Source of the DNA: Alphaproteobacteria bacterium
GTDB lineage: Bacteria > Pseudomonadota > Alphaproteobacteria > Rhizobiales > OSC116
Assembly (NCBI GenBank): GCA_002400495.2
Contig: NVQL02000021.1
Coordinates: forward strand, 1-48,983
Direction: 5' to 3'
DNA length: 48,983 nt
The notes below the pieces were generated by a model. The model was not told where the DNA came from. It saw only the letters and a list, made by a program, of their open reading frames with translations, and ran no database searches. Shown here piece after piece: positions 8,557 to 16,726 of this stretch. The first letter of the stretch is position 1; each line of letters starts with the position of its first letter. A program made the translations under genes and the position numbers.

Positions 8557-10299
8557 ATGTCATTACAACAATCTATACAACAAGCGGCTCAAAAGGAATA
8601 TTCTCCGACCGCCCCTGCCATAGCTCCAAAAAATGTGCAGATGTATAAATATGATCAATTTGATGATGAATTCATCACCCAACGCATCGAACAATTGCGT
8701 TCACAAATCAACCGCCGCCTCGCAGGCGAGCTAAGCGAAGATGAGTTTAAACCTCTACGCTTGCAAAATGGCGTTTATTTGCAATTACACGCCTATATGT
8801 TACGCCTCGCCATACCTTATGGCCAGCTTAACAGCACCCAAATGCGCGCCCTAGCCTATATCGCCCGTAAATATGACAAAGGCTTTGGCCATTTCACCAC
8901 TCGCCAAAACATTCAGTATAATTGGCCAGCCCTAAGTGACATACCCGAAATTTTGGAAGACCTGCAAAAAGTCGAAATGCACGCCATTCAAACCAGCGGC
9001 AATTGCATACGTAACACGACATCCGACCCATTTGCAGGCGCCGCAGCCGATGAGCTGACCGACCCACGCCCGTGGTGCGAAATCATCCGCCAATGGTCAA
9101 CTTTGCATCCAGAATTCGCCTTCCTGCCGCGTAAATTTAAAATCGCCGTCAACGCTGCCGAACAAGATCGTGCCGCGATCCTATATCATGATGTCGCATT
9201 ACAAATTATCGAGAATGACCAAGGCGAAATGGGCTTCAAAGTCTATGTCGGGGGTGGCCAAGGCCGCACACCTGTCATCGCTAAATTGGTGCGCGAATTT
9301 CTAGAGCCACAATATCTATTGTCATATTTAGATGCCATTTTACGCACCTATAATATGCTGGGCCGCCGCGATAATCTCTACAAAGCCCGCATTAAAATCA
9401 CCGTCAATGAAACAGGTGTCGAAGAATTCTCACGCCTTGTTGAACTAGAGTGGAACCGCATTAAAGACACTGGTTTTAACCTGCCAGAAGAGCAAAAACA
9501 AACCATATTCAAACATTTTGAATTACCTGAATTTGAAACATATCAATATGATGCAGCAAAATTCGAAAGCAAAAAAACTGAAAACAATGGCTTTGATTAT
9601 TTTGTCAAAAACAACACATTCGCCCATAAGCAAGATGGCTATACAATCGTATCCATCTCACTAAAACCGCATGGCGGCATACCGGGTGACATCAGTGCCG
9701 ATCAAATGGATCTCGTCGCCCAATTGGCCGATGATTATTCATTAAGCGAAATCCGCGCCACCCATCGCCAGAACTTAGTTCTACCACATGTGAAGCTCGA
9801 TGACCTGTTCATCCTGTGGCAAAAACTAACCAAGGTAAACCTAGCCGCTGGCAACATTGGCCTACTAACCGACATCATCGCGTGCCCCGGTTTGGATTAT
9901 TGCGCCTTGGCCAACGCCCGCTCCATACCCATCGCGCAAATGATTGCCGAACATTTTGATGATATGAAGAAACTCAATGATTTGGGCGACATTACGCTCA
10001 ACATTTCGGGTTGTATCAACGCTTGTGCCCATCATCACGTGGCCAATATCGGCATTTTAGGTGTCGATAAAAAAGGCGAAGAAAGCTACCAAGTCACCTT
10101 GGGCGGCTCTTCACGTTCAGATGCCGACATTGGCAAAATTGTTGGCCCGGGCTTTTCGGGCGATGAAATTGTCGGCGCCATCGAAACCATCACCAATGTA
10201 TATTTGGCAGGCCGTACAAATAGCGACGAAACATTCTTGGAATATTACCGCCGTGCAGGTCAAAATCCATTCAAAGAGGCATTATACAATGTTGCTTAA
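8557..10299 (+). CDS. cysI: Sulfite reductase, siroheme-[4Fe-4S] hemoprotein subunit
   Basis: 580 residues from ATG 8557, which has AAGGTG nine bases upstream; the open frame at 8521 would overlap DUF2849. The domain order is that of the nitrite/sulfite reductase family: ferredoxin-like half, 4Fe-4S part, second half. The cluster/siroheme cysteines are C443 and C449 (CPGLDYC) and C486 and C490 (CINAC). The siroheme-contact segment FGHFTTRQNIQYNW is present. It reduces sulfite to sulfide in the cytoplasm. No flavoprotein CysJ is encoded nearby, so the electron donor is probably ferredoxin or another protein (inference). It overlaps the next gene by 11 bases. Confidence 0.93.
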   Translation: MSLQQSIQQAAQKEYSPTAPAIAPKNVQMYKYDQFDDEFITQRIEQLRSQINRRLAGELSEDEFKPLRLQNGVYLQLHAYMLRLAIPYGQLNSTQMRALAYIARKYDKGFGHFTTRQNIQYNWPALSDIPEILEDLQKVEMHAIQTSGNCIRNTTSDPFAGAAADELTDPRPWCEIIRQWSTLHPEFAFLPRKFKIAVNAAEQDRAAILYHDVALQIIENDQGEMGFKVYVGGGQGRTPVIAKLVREFLEPQYLLSYLDAILRTYNMLGRRDNLYKARIKITVNETGVEEFSRLVELEWNRIKDTGFNLPEEQKQTIFKHFELPEFETYQYDAAKFESKKTENNGFDYFVKNNTFAHKQDGYTIVSISLKPHGGIPGDISADQMDLVAQLADDYSLSEIRATHRQNLVLPHVKLDDLFILWQKLTKVNLAAGNIGLLTDIIACPGLDYCALANARSIPIAQMIAEHFDDMKKLNDLGDITLNISGCINACAHHHVANIGILGVDKKGEESYQVTLGGSSRSDADIGKIVGPGFSGDEIVGAIETITNVYLAGRTNSDETFLEYYRRAGQNPFKEALYNVA

Positions 10300-10768
10300 C
10301 AAACAAGGCGAAACCGCCGAAAATGAAAACATCATCATTAGAGATGTTGAAGGTCTGACCTTACACGACGATCAGATTTTGCCCTACGCCTATTGGCTCG
10401 CACAAAAAGCTGAGATTAAACAAAAGCTAAACCGTGTGGCCATTTGGCTCGATAGCCATGACGACATTGAAGCCTTGTCTGACGACCTATCATCCATTGA
10501 TTTGATTGCGCTTAATTTCCCAAAATTTGGCGATGGCCGCGCCTTCACCATGGCACATTTGCTGCAAGATAAGTTTAACTACAAAGGCGAAATTCGAGCT
10601 ATCGGCCACCCAATCGCCGATCAAGCCCAATTCCTATTCCGCTGCGGCGTCGACAGCATCGACATTCCAGACGCACAAGACCCAACAATCTGGGTCAAAG
10701 AAGCCACCCGAATGTCGCGTTTTTATCAACGCAGCGCCGAGAATATAGCTGCAAATTCAAAATATTAA
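10289..10768 (+). CDS. DUF934 protein of the sulfate-assimilation operon
   Basis: 159 residues. Recognisable DUF934 features: a central F-P-K-F-G-D-G-R-A-F-T-M-A-H-L-L segment, followed by GEIRAIGHPIADQAQFLFRCG and a C-terminal MSRFYQ. Members sit between cysI and cysH in many proteobacteria; the function is unresolved. The open frame reaches back into cysI, but ATG 10289 has AAAGAGG ten bases upstream and overlaps the cysI stop, as expected for translational coupling. Confidence 0.85.
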   Translation: MLLNKQGETAENENIIIRDVEGLTLHDDQILPYAYWLAQKAEIKQKLNRVAIWLDSHDDIEALSDDLSSIDLIALNFPKFGDGRAFTMAHLLQDKFNYKGEIRAIGHPIADQAQFLFRCGVDSIDIPDAQDPTIWVKEATRMSRFYQRSAENIAANSKY

Positions 10769-10799
10769 AATCTCCACCCTAACTTTTAGGAGACCGACC

Positions 10800-11507
10800 A
10801 TGTCACAAATAGCCGAACAAGATACAATCGAACAACAATTAGCTGCGCTAAATAAACGCTTCGCCAATGCCACACCGCTCGAAGTGCTAGATTTTGCCGT
10901 CAAACAAAAATATATTGACGACATTGCCCTAGTTTCATCCTATGGCGCCGAAGCCGTCATCTTGCTGCATTTAGTGTCACAAGTCGATAACAACCTACCC
11001 GTCATTTTCATCGACACTGGCAAATTATTTGGCGAAACCAAAAGCTATCGCAAAAAAGTCAATCAGCAGCTCAACCTCACCAACGTCATCACTTTTAAAG
11101 GCGATGAAGATGAAATCAAAGCTGCTGACCCCAAAAGCATCCTCTGGTCACAAGACACCACCGCTTGTTGCCATGTGCGCAAAGTACTGCCTTATGCCCG
11201 CGCCACTGAGCCATATGCAGCCCTCATCACTGGTCGCAAACGCTTCCAAGACAACACCCGCTCAGAGTTAAACATATTCGAATTTGCCAATGGCCAAGTT
11301 AAAATCAACCCGCTTGCCAATTGGGGCTTAGATCAACTTAAAAATTATATTTTAGATAATGAGCTACCGCGCCACCCCTTGGTCGCCGATGGCTATTTAT
11401 CGATCGGCTGCATGCCGTGTACCGACAAGGTTGAAAGCGATGCCGAATATCGCGATGGCCGCTGGTCTGGCCAAACAAAAACCGAATGCGGCATTCACCT
11501 ATTATAA
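10800..11507 (+). CDS. cysH: Adenylyl-sulfate (APS) reductase, iron-sulfur type
   Basis: 235 residues. Reduces activated sulfate to sulfite with thioredoxin. PAPS-reductase fold: SYGAEAV P-loop-like motif and FIDTGKLFGETKSY. The two cysteine pairs that bind a [4Fe-4S] cluster in APS-using enzymes are both present: C123-C124 (CCHVRK) and C204/C207 (CMPC). The catalytic cysteine is C230 in the C-terminal ECGIH. This makes APS rather than PAPS the likely substrate. Ribosome site TAGGAGA is upstream. Last cys gene; the sigZ-like gene follows after 60 bases. Confidence 0.92.
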   Translation: MSQIAEQDTIEQQLAALNKRFANATPLEVLDFAVKQKYIDDIALVSSYGAEAVILLHLVSQVDNNLPVIFIDTGKLFGETKSYRKKVNQQLNLTNVITFKGDEDEIKAADPKSILWSQDTTACCHVRKVLPYARATEPYAALITGRKRFQDNTRSELNIFEFANGQVKINPLANWGLDQLKNYILDNELPRHPLVADGYLSIGCMPCTDKVESDAEYRDGRWSGQTKTECGIHLL

Positions 11508-11511
11508 TTTG

Positions 11512-11537
11512 TGCATCTTTTCACTTCTTTTGCGTCT
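11512..11537 (+). promoter_or_regulatory. Candidate ECF-type promoter of the sigZ-like gene
   Basis: TGCATC (11512-11517), 15 bases, then CGTCT (11533-11537), 31 bases before the sigma-factor ATG. The same two hexamer-like elements, 16 apart, precede the Cys-rich peptide gene (12084-12110). CGTC-type -10 elements are typical of ECF sigma factors. Autoregulation is inferred. A TATAAT at 11542-11547 could instead serve as a housekeeping -10. Confidence 0.4.
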
Positions 11538-11567
11538 ATGTTATAATGGCTAGCACTAGGAGTGAAA

Positions 11568-12098
11568 ATGCAACAAGAATGGACATATTTTAGCAAACAA
11601 ATTAAGGGCTTTATCCATTCGCGGGTGCAAAATACGGCCGATGCAGATGACATCAGCCAAGACGTTTTACTCAAAGTTCATCAAAAAATCGACACGCTTA
11701 ACGACAAAGCCAAGCTCGAAAGCTGGATCTATACCATTGCCCGCAACAGCATAAACAGCCATTATCGCAAACATAAAAACGACCCAATTGCCCATTCATC
11801 CGACAAACAATTAGAGTTCCTTGCCGCCGAGGATGAAGACCAAGACGCCATTCTCGAACTAGCTTGTTGCCTGAAAGCCTTTATGAGCAACCTATCCGAA
11901 GACGCACAACATGCGCTGAATGCCACCAGTTTCAATGGCCAAAGCCAAGTCGATTATGCCAAAACCTTAGGCATTCCACTGCCCACCGCCAAAGCACGAG
12001 TTCAACGCGCCCGCAAACAATTGGCCAAAGAACTCACCAAATGCTGTAAATATCAAGTTGATGAAACAATTTCGCAAAATAATTGCATCCATTGCTGA
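11568..12098 (+). CDS. sigZ: SigZ-like ECF RNA polymerase sigma factor with cysteine-bearing C-terminus
   Basis: 176 residues from ATG 11568, with AGGAG five bases upstream; a GTG at 11562 is in frame but overlaps that site. Region 2 lies at about 8-75 (DADDISQDVLLKVHQK, LESWIYTIARNSINSHYRK) and region 4 at about 105-155 (YAKTLGIPLPTAKARVQRARKQL). No anti-sigma gene is next to it. Cysteines sit at 100/101 and cluster in the tail: C159-C160, C173, C176. SigZ proteins, as I recall, keep such a tail; a metal- or redox-sensing role is inference. Located behind cysH and in front of a Cys-rich peptide gene. Confidence 0.85.
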   Translation: MQQEWTYFSKQIKGFIHSRVQNTADADDISQDVLLKVHQKIDTLNDKAKLESWIYTIARNSINSHYRKHKNDPIAHSSDKQLEFLAAEDEDQDAILELACCLKAFMSNLSEDAQHALNATSFNGQSQVDYAKTLGIPLPTAKARVQRARKQLAKELTKCCKYQVDETISQNNCIHC

Positions 12099-12110
12099 GC
12101 TTTCGCGTCT
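12084..12110 (+). promoter_or_regulatory. Candidate ECF-type promoter of the Cys-rich peptide gene
   Basis: TGCATC (12084-12089), 16 bases, CGTCT (12106-12110), overlapping the sigZ stop. The peptide ATG is 31 bases downstream, the same distance as in the sigZ copy. Only two copies are seen, so this is a hypothesis. Confidence 0.35.
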
Positions 12111-12141
12111 CCCTTATGTAACCATAATAAAGGAAACTAAA

Positions 12142-12225
12142 ATGTCAGACGAAAATAAATGCAATTGCACATGCAATTCAGATAATAAATGTAACTGTAG
12201 TTGCACATGTAATTGTGATTGCTAA
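12142..12225 (+). CDS. 27-residue cysteine-rich CxC-repeat peptide
   Basis: Small ORF starting MSDENK and ending in C-D-C. Cysteines at residues 7, 9, 11, 17, 19, 21, 23, 25 and 27, nearly every second position, with N, T, S or D between. Two similar halves (NKCNC-TCN and NKCNCSCTCN) suggest internal duplication. AAGGAA at 12130-12135 lies six bases before the ATG. It is 43 bases behind sigZ and its stop overlaps the convergent phosphatase stop. There is no signal peptide. Spacing of cysteines suggests thiol/metal binding (metallothionein-like), a cysteine-codon sensor or a modified peptide; none is proven. I know of no described family. Confidence 0.65.
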   Translation: MSDENKCNCTCNSDNKCNCSCTCNCDC

Positions 12226-12821
12226 ATCTCAAACCAGTTAACGCTGGGCCCAAGATTATGTGTGGGCGTATTACCAATAAAGCTTGATACGCCCCATCCA
12301 TTATGAATATGTCCACATAAATGCAGTTGAGGTTGTTTCATTTTCACGCAATTCAAAATGGCTTTACTGCCTTCATTCGCCCCATAAATTTGCAAATCAC
12401 AATGCCCATATGCGGGGCTATGGGTCACCAAAACACATCCAACTGGGCAGCTTTCCAACATCCGAGTGGCCGCTTCTTCATCTAACCACTCATTCCACTT
12501 TTCTTGATTAATTTGCGGCACTTCACAACCCAAGCCGTAAAAAGCCACACCGTCAATGGTAACACCACCACCATGTAGCAAATGAATATGCTCATATTCA
12601 CCACACAATTTAGTCAATTCCATTAAATTATCATGATTACCAGAAACGATCACAACAGGTTTTTGAATCTTCGTGAGTGGTTCAATAATTTGCCTAGCCG
12701 AACCGCCCTTATTGGCAAAATCCCCAGCCGCCACAATCACGTCAGCCACAGCTGATTGCGCAATCACTTCCAACATAAAATCCGTATTCATATGTATATC
12801 GCTAAATGCCAGTATCTTCAT
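12222..12821 (-). CDS. Calcineurin-like metallophosphoesterase
   Basis: 199 residues. The metallophosphatase motifs occur in order: SDIHMN (residue 7 on), AAGDFANKG (about 31), VSGNHDN (about 58), VTHSPAYG (about 132) and CGHIHNG (about 174). This gives a full dinuclear metal site. The substrate is unknown; members of this compact group act on phosphodiesters or nucleotides. Overlaps the 3' end of the Cys-rich peptide gene by four bases and follows an EamA gene on the same strand after only ten bases. Confidence 0.87.
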   Translation of the reverse strand: MKILAFSDIHMNTDFMLEVIAQSAVADVIVAAGDFANKGGSARQIIEPLTKIQKPVVIVSGNHDNLMELTKLCGEYEHIHLLHGGGVTIDGVAFYGLGCEVPQINQEKWNEWLDEEAATRMLESCPVGCVLVTHSPAYGHCDLQIYGANEGSKAILNCVKMKQPQLHLCGHIHNGWGVSSFIGNTPTHNLGPSVNWFEI

Positions 12822-12831
12822 ATAAACTCGC

Positions 12832-13671
12832 TCACAATCGTAACAAGACCATACCCAATAAAGTCAAAACTGTCGCGGCAAATTTTAACCGACCAAATTT
12901 TTCCTTAAAGAAAAACACGCCAATCATCATCGCAAACATAATGCTGCTTTCACGCAATGCCGTCACCATAGCAATTGGCGCTTGCGTAAATGCCCACATC
13001 ACAATGGCATAAGCGGCAAATGAGGCTAAACCGCCAAAAAACATTATCGTTTTTTGTTGCTGAAACGCCCGCACAATCAATACTGGTTTTTTCATCCACA
13101 CATAGGGAATAAAAAACACCGCATTGGCAATCGTCAGCCACGCATAATAACCAAACGGGTCGCCTGACAACCGCGCCCCTGTGCCATCAACCAAACTATA
13201 AGCCGCGATAAAACATGCAGTCATCAACGCAAAAGCCACAGCCTTTAAATCACGCCCACCACTACCATTTTTGGTAAAACCCAAGCAAAATACCGCCAAT
13301 ATAATCGCCACCACACCCAATATAGTCACGGGTTCAAAATTTATCTGCCACACAAAAATTGAAAACAAAGTCACAATTAATGGCGCCGTCCCGCGCGATA
13401 TCGGGTAAATTAATGACAAATCACCCAATTTATAGGCAGCTTGCAATACAATCTGATACCCCACATGCAAAGCAATGCTAATAACAATATACATATAACT
13501 TTGGGGATGGGGTGCGCTGGTTATAGGTAACACAAGCGCCCCCCAAAAAGCACTGCCAAACACCAATGCGGTCATGGTCAGCAATTTATCCGATTGCGAT
13601 TTCGCCACGGCATTCCATGCAGCGTGCAACATTGCGGCCAACACCACCGCGCAAAAAACTATAAAGCTCAT
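12832..13671 (-). CDS. EamA-family (DMT superfamily) transporter
   Basis: 279 residues from ATG 13671, which has TAGGTG close upstream; a GTG at 13677 is also in frame. About ten membrane helices in two EamA repeats; the first helix has HAAWNAVAKSQSDK and the second half GDPFGYYAWL. Probably a small-molecule exporter of unknown substrate. It sits between a VOC protein (6-base gap upstream) and a metallophosphatase, all on the minus strand, so the three may be one transcript facing a divergent LysR regulator. Confidence 0.83.
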   Translation of the reverse strand: MSFIVFCAVVLAAMLHAAWNAVAKSQSDKLLTMTALVFGSAFWGALVLPITSAPHPQSYMYIVISIALHVGYQIVLQAAYKLGDLSLIYPISRGTAPLIVTLFSIFVWQINFEPVTILGVVAIILAVFCLGFTKNGSGGRDLKAVAFALMTACFIAAYSLVDGTGARLSGDPFGYYAWLTIANAVFFIPYVWMKKPVLIVRAFQQQKTIMFFGGLASFAAYAIVMWAFTQAPIAMVTALRESSIMFAMMIGVFFFKEKFGRLKFAATVLTLLGMVLLRL

Positions 13672-13677
13672 ATTCAC

Positions 13678-14091
13678 CTATTTATCGAAAATTTCATCTA
13701 AACTGTGAAACCCTTTAACCTCAATTGGGTTACCCGATGGATCGTAGAAGAACATTGTCCATTGCTCACCCGCCTGCCCTTCAAACCGCACCGAAGGTTC
13801 AAGCACAAATTCAATGCCCGCTTCTACCAATTTATCCGCCAATTTTTGCCATTCATCCAACTCAAGCACCACGCCCAAATGCGGCATTGGCACAATATGT
13901 TCGCCCACTTTACCTGTGTTCACCACCTTAAATGGCTCACCCAAATGCAACGATATCTGGTGGTTAAAAAAATCAAAGTCAACCCATGTTTCGGTTGATC
14001 GCCCTTCGGCACAACCCAACAAATCGCCATAAAAACCGCGAGCCTCATCGAGATTCGTCACATTATAAGCCAGATGAAAAACAGACCGCAT
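13678..14091 (-). CDS. VOC-superfamily (glyoxalase/dioxygenase-like) protein
   Basis: 137 residues, two beta-alpha-beta-beta-beta modules. First: FHLAYNVTNLDEARGFYGDLLG. Second: HLGVVLELDEWQKLADKLVEAGIEF, ending FFYDPSGNPIEVKGF. Conserved metal-ligand positions are H6 in FHLAY, H in the central PHLGV, and E in IEVKGF, so it is probably an active metal-binding lyase, dioxygenase or isomerase. Substrate unknown. GGAGAG lies just upstream of the ATG. Divergent from the LysR gene at 14185. Confidence 0.85.
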   Translation of the reverse strand: MRSVFHLAYNVTNLDEARGFYGDLLGCAEGRSTETWVDFDFFNHQISLHLGEPFKVVNTGKVGEHIVPMPHLGVVLELDEWQKLADKLVEAGIEFVLEPSVRFEGQAGEQWTMFFYDPSGNPIEVKGFHSLDEIFDK

Positions 14092-14184
14092 AATCTCTCC
14101 AATTTCTGTTTATTTATTTCAACTTATCCGATAATATCCGTAAGTAATAACATTTAATATCATTTCTGAGCATAGGAAAATATT

Positions 14185-15063
14185 ATGGACACTCGTTTTT
14201 TAGAAAGCCTAATCGCCGTCGTAGAAACTGGCTCCATCGCTTCAGCCGCCCGCAAACAGGGCATCACAGCGGCTGCACTTAGTGGCCGCATCAAGAGCTT
14301 AGAGGCACAATTTGGCACTAATCTACTGTCACGCAGCGCCCATTCCGCACAACCCACCGATGCCTGCCTTAACCTGCTACCCCGCGCCGAAAACCTAGTC
14401 AAACAGGCGCATTTGTTAAAATCCGATATAGATGCGACAGGCCTATCTGCCACCTTACACATTGGTTGCATCGCCACCGCGCTCACCCAATATATGCCGC
14501 AAATCATCAAAGCCATTGGCGTGCAAGCACCCAAAGCAGAATTATTGATAAAACCGGGCGATTCCAAACAGTTATACAATTTATTACTTGAGCAAAAAAT
14601 AGACGCGGCCATCACCACCCACCCACATTTTAAGCTACCCAAAGGCATTAATTGCAGCATTTTGGCCGAACAACAATTGGTATTAATCAGCAAAAACTCA
14701 AGCACGGCATCACTTAAAGACCAATTGCAGCAAAGTCCTTTTATCGGCTATGATAAAACCAGCTGGGGTGGCCAACGCGTTAGCCAATGGATAAATGAGT
14801 TGAATATGCAAAAGAATATATTGTGCGAACTTGATTCGCTCGAAACCATAACCGAGTTAATTGATGAAAATTTAGGCATCAGTATATTGCCAGAATGGCA
14901 TGGTCTATATAAACATTTCAAACACCTACATATTACCCCCATTGCTAAATTTGGTTATAATTTACCCAAAAGGCAAATTACTTTTTTAAGTCATAATTTA
15001 CCAGAACCTGCTATTTTGCTGGAAATTGCTCAAAACTCAATTATAAGTGAACGCCATACTTAA
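14185..15063 (+). CDS. LysR-family transcriptional regulator
   Basis: 292 residues. The winged helix-turn-helix is at 1-60 (FLESLIAVVETGSIASAARK, ITAAALSGRIKSLEAQFGTNLLSR); the effector-binding domain follows (about 92-290, starting LHIGCIATAL). The 93-base gap to the divergent VOC gene suggests that it regulates the VOC-EamA transcript, the usual LysR layout. It is followed on the same strand by a DUF6506 gene. Confidence 0.88.
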   Translation: MDTRFLESLIAVVETGSIASAARKQGITAAALSGRIKSLEAQFGTNLLSRSAHSAQPTDACLNLLPRAENLVKQAHLLKSDIDATGLSATLHIGCIATALTQYMPQIIKAIGVQAPKAELLIKPGDSKQLYNLLLEQKIDAAITTHPHFKLPKGINCSILAEQQLVLISKNSSTASLKDQLQQSPFIGYDKTSWGGQRVSQWINELNMQKNILCELDSLETITELIDENLGISILPEWHGLYKHFKHLHITPIAKFGYNLPKRQITFLSHNLPEPAILLEIAQNSIISERHT

Positions 15064-15090
15064 ACGAATAAGCAACAGAATGATTTAAAT

Positions 15091-15399
15091 ATGCCGAAAT
15101 TAACAAAATATGGCTACATCATATTAGGTGATGGCTATCAAGCAGAGCAACATCGAGCCACCATCAGCTCAGCACATTTTTCCAGCAGCATAATTTGCGG
15201 CAAAACCATCAGAGATGCCATCCTTATTGCCAAACAAATGGTGCACGATGGCATAGAAGTGATTGAACTATGTGGTGAATTTGGCCAATCTGGCGCCTTT
15301 CAAATCGTCAATGCCATTAATTGCAAAGTGCCTGTTGGTTATGTCAGCTTTGTCAGTTATGAACATGATAAATTGACCGACTTTTTGAGCCGTGACTAA
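15091..15399 (+). CDS. DUF6506-like small protein
   Basis: 102 residues. Resembles a small family I recall as DUF6506: a YGYIILGDGYQAEQHRATI start, a central AILIAKQMVHDGIEVIELCGEFG, and an end CKVPVGYVSF. No catalytic residues are known; C73 in ELCGEFG is the likely key residue. It lies 27 bases behind the LysR gene and may be co-transcribed. Confidence 0.65.
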   Translation: MPKLTKYGYIILGDGYQAEQHRATISSAHFSSSIICGKTIRDAILIAKQMVHDGIEVIELCGEFGQSGAFQIVNAINCKVPVGYVSFVSYEHDKLTDFLSRD

Positions 15400-15426
15400 T
15401 CTATAAAACAGTGCCATGATGAATTT

Positions 15427-16155
15427 ATGCCTTATATTTTAAGAATCACATTCATCATTTTCACCCTGCTTACAAGCAATATCAGTGCGTTAGCTAGCGA
15501 TGCCGCGCTCAGCCGCATCATTGGTTTTTCACCCGATGGCAAATATTTTACGTTCGAGCAATATGGCATTGGCGACGTATCAGGCAAGCCTTTTTCAGAC
15601 ATATTTTTCATCGATACGATTAAAAACACCTGGGTCGAGCCGCCTGTGCGCGTGTTGATTGATGACCAAACGGCCGACATTTCCAAAGCCCGCATTCTAG
15701 CCCTCGCCAAAGCCACACCAACCATCAAAAGCCTCAACACCACCTCGCACGGCTTCATCTTAGTGTCTAACCCCATCTCCCAGTTTGGTAATGATAAATA
15801 TATGGCAGATTTCGGCACAAACCCAAACGCCCCCGGCTATGACCGCTATAAAATGCAACTCACCTTGCACAATGCCCCCAATAAAAAATGCGAGAGCTAC
15901 GCACCAGATACCAAAATGTTCAGCTTAACCCTGACATCTAAATCTAACCAAAACATCACCCGAAACTATGCAGATATCAATATGCCCAGCAGCCGTAATT
16001 GCGCGTTAGATTATTCAATATCAGAAATACATTATTTCGAAACCACAAATAATGACATTATTTTTATGGCCTTGATTAATATAATGTCTTATGGCTGGGA
16101 AGGCCTAGATCGCCGTTTCATAGCCGTTCCATTCTACGTTCAAAAGCAAAATTAA
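15427..16155 (+). CDS. DUF2259-like secreted protein
   Basis: 242 residues. Signal peptide at 1-24 (ITFIIFTLLTSNISALA, cleavage before SDA). The mature start has the DUF2259 pattern GFSPDGKYFTFEQYGIGD, with IFFIDTIKNTWV after it. Two cysteines (about 158 and 196) could form a disulfide. Predicted periplasmic, function unknown. The gene ends three bases before the next ORF. Confidence 0.75.
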   Translation: MPYILRITFIIFTLLTSNISALASDAALSRIIGFSPDGKYFTFEQYGIGDVSGKPFSDIFFIDTIKNTWVEPPVRVLIDDQTADISKARILALAKATPTIKSLNTTSHGFILVSNPISQFGNDKYMADFGTNPNAPGYDRYKMQLTLHNAPNKKCESYAPDTKMFSLTLTSKSNQNITRNYADINMPSSRNCALDYSISEIHYFETTNNDIIFMALINIMSYGWEGLDRRFIAVPFYVQKQN

Positions 16156-16158
16156 ACC

Positions 16159-16653
16159 ATGCCATTAAACCTCTCGCAAATATGCATTAAAATTAGGCGT
16201 AATAGATTAAAAACTGCGCTTTTCATCGCTATTTTTGCCTTTTTAACTACATTTTCAAGCCAATATATTTTTGCACCTGCATTCATAGCTAATTTTTGGC
16301 TTGGCCTTGGCACAGCAGTATGCGCTTTTTTAATGGTCTATATTCTGCATTATTTCATCTTTCAAAAACTCAAAACCAAACCCACTAAATATGCATTAAT
16401 TGCAGTGTTTCCAATCGCCTATCTCATATGCCTTGGTAGCTTTTTTGGCCTTGCCACCAGCCTGCTTAATGCCACTTTATATCAAGTGGCATTTATCAAC
16501 CAAATATATTTACAAACGTTTTTTTTCTTAGGCCAAAGTTTCTTCTATCTAACTTTCAGCCCCAAACTACCATTCATACTCACCAGTATTTTGGTCATTT
16601 TAAGTTTTTTATGCGGCCTGACAAACCGCCATACACAGGTCAAGCAAGACTAG
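16159..16653 (+). CDS. Small multi-pass membrane protein, unknown
   Basis: 164 residues with four to five hydrophobic helices (about 18-37, 44-68, 82-104, 115-133, 138-155) and a basic N-terminus (KIRRNRLKT) that probably stays in the cytoplasm. No family recognised with confidence; N-terminal RRNRLKTALF resembles small DUF2798-type membrane proteins only weakly. Starts three bases behind the DUF2259 gene, so translation is likely coupled. Confidence 0.65.
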   Translation: MPLNLSQICIKIRRNRLKTALFIAIFAFLTTFSSQYIFAPAFIANFWLGLGTAVCAFLMVYILHYFIFQKLKTKPTKYALIAVFPIAYLICLGSFFGLATSLLNATLYQVAFINQIYLQTFFFLGQSFFYLTFSPKLPFILTSILVILSFLCGLTNRHTQVKQD

Positions 16654-16726
16654 GTTGTTTTTTACTATTTTTGCTGCTACATAAGGCCAAATAGTGCCTA
16701 TTCACCCTTTCTCATAAGGTTTTATT

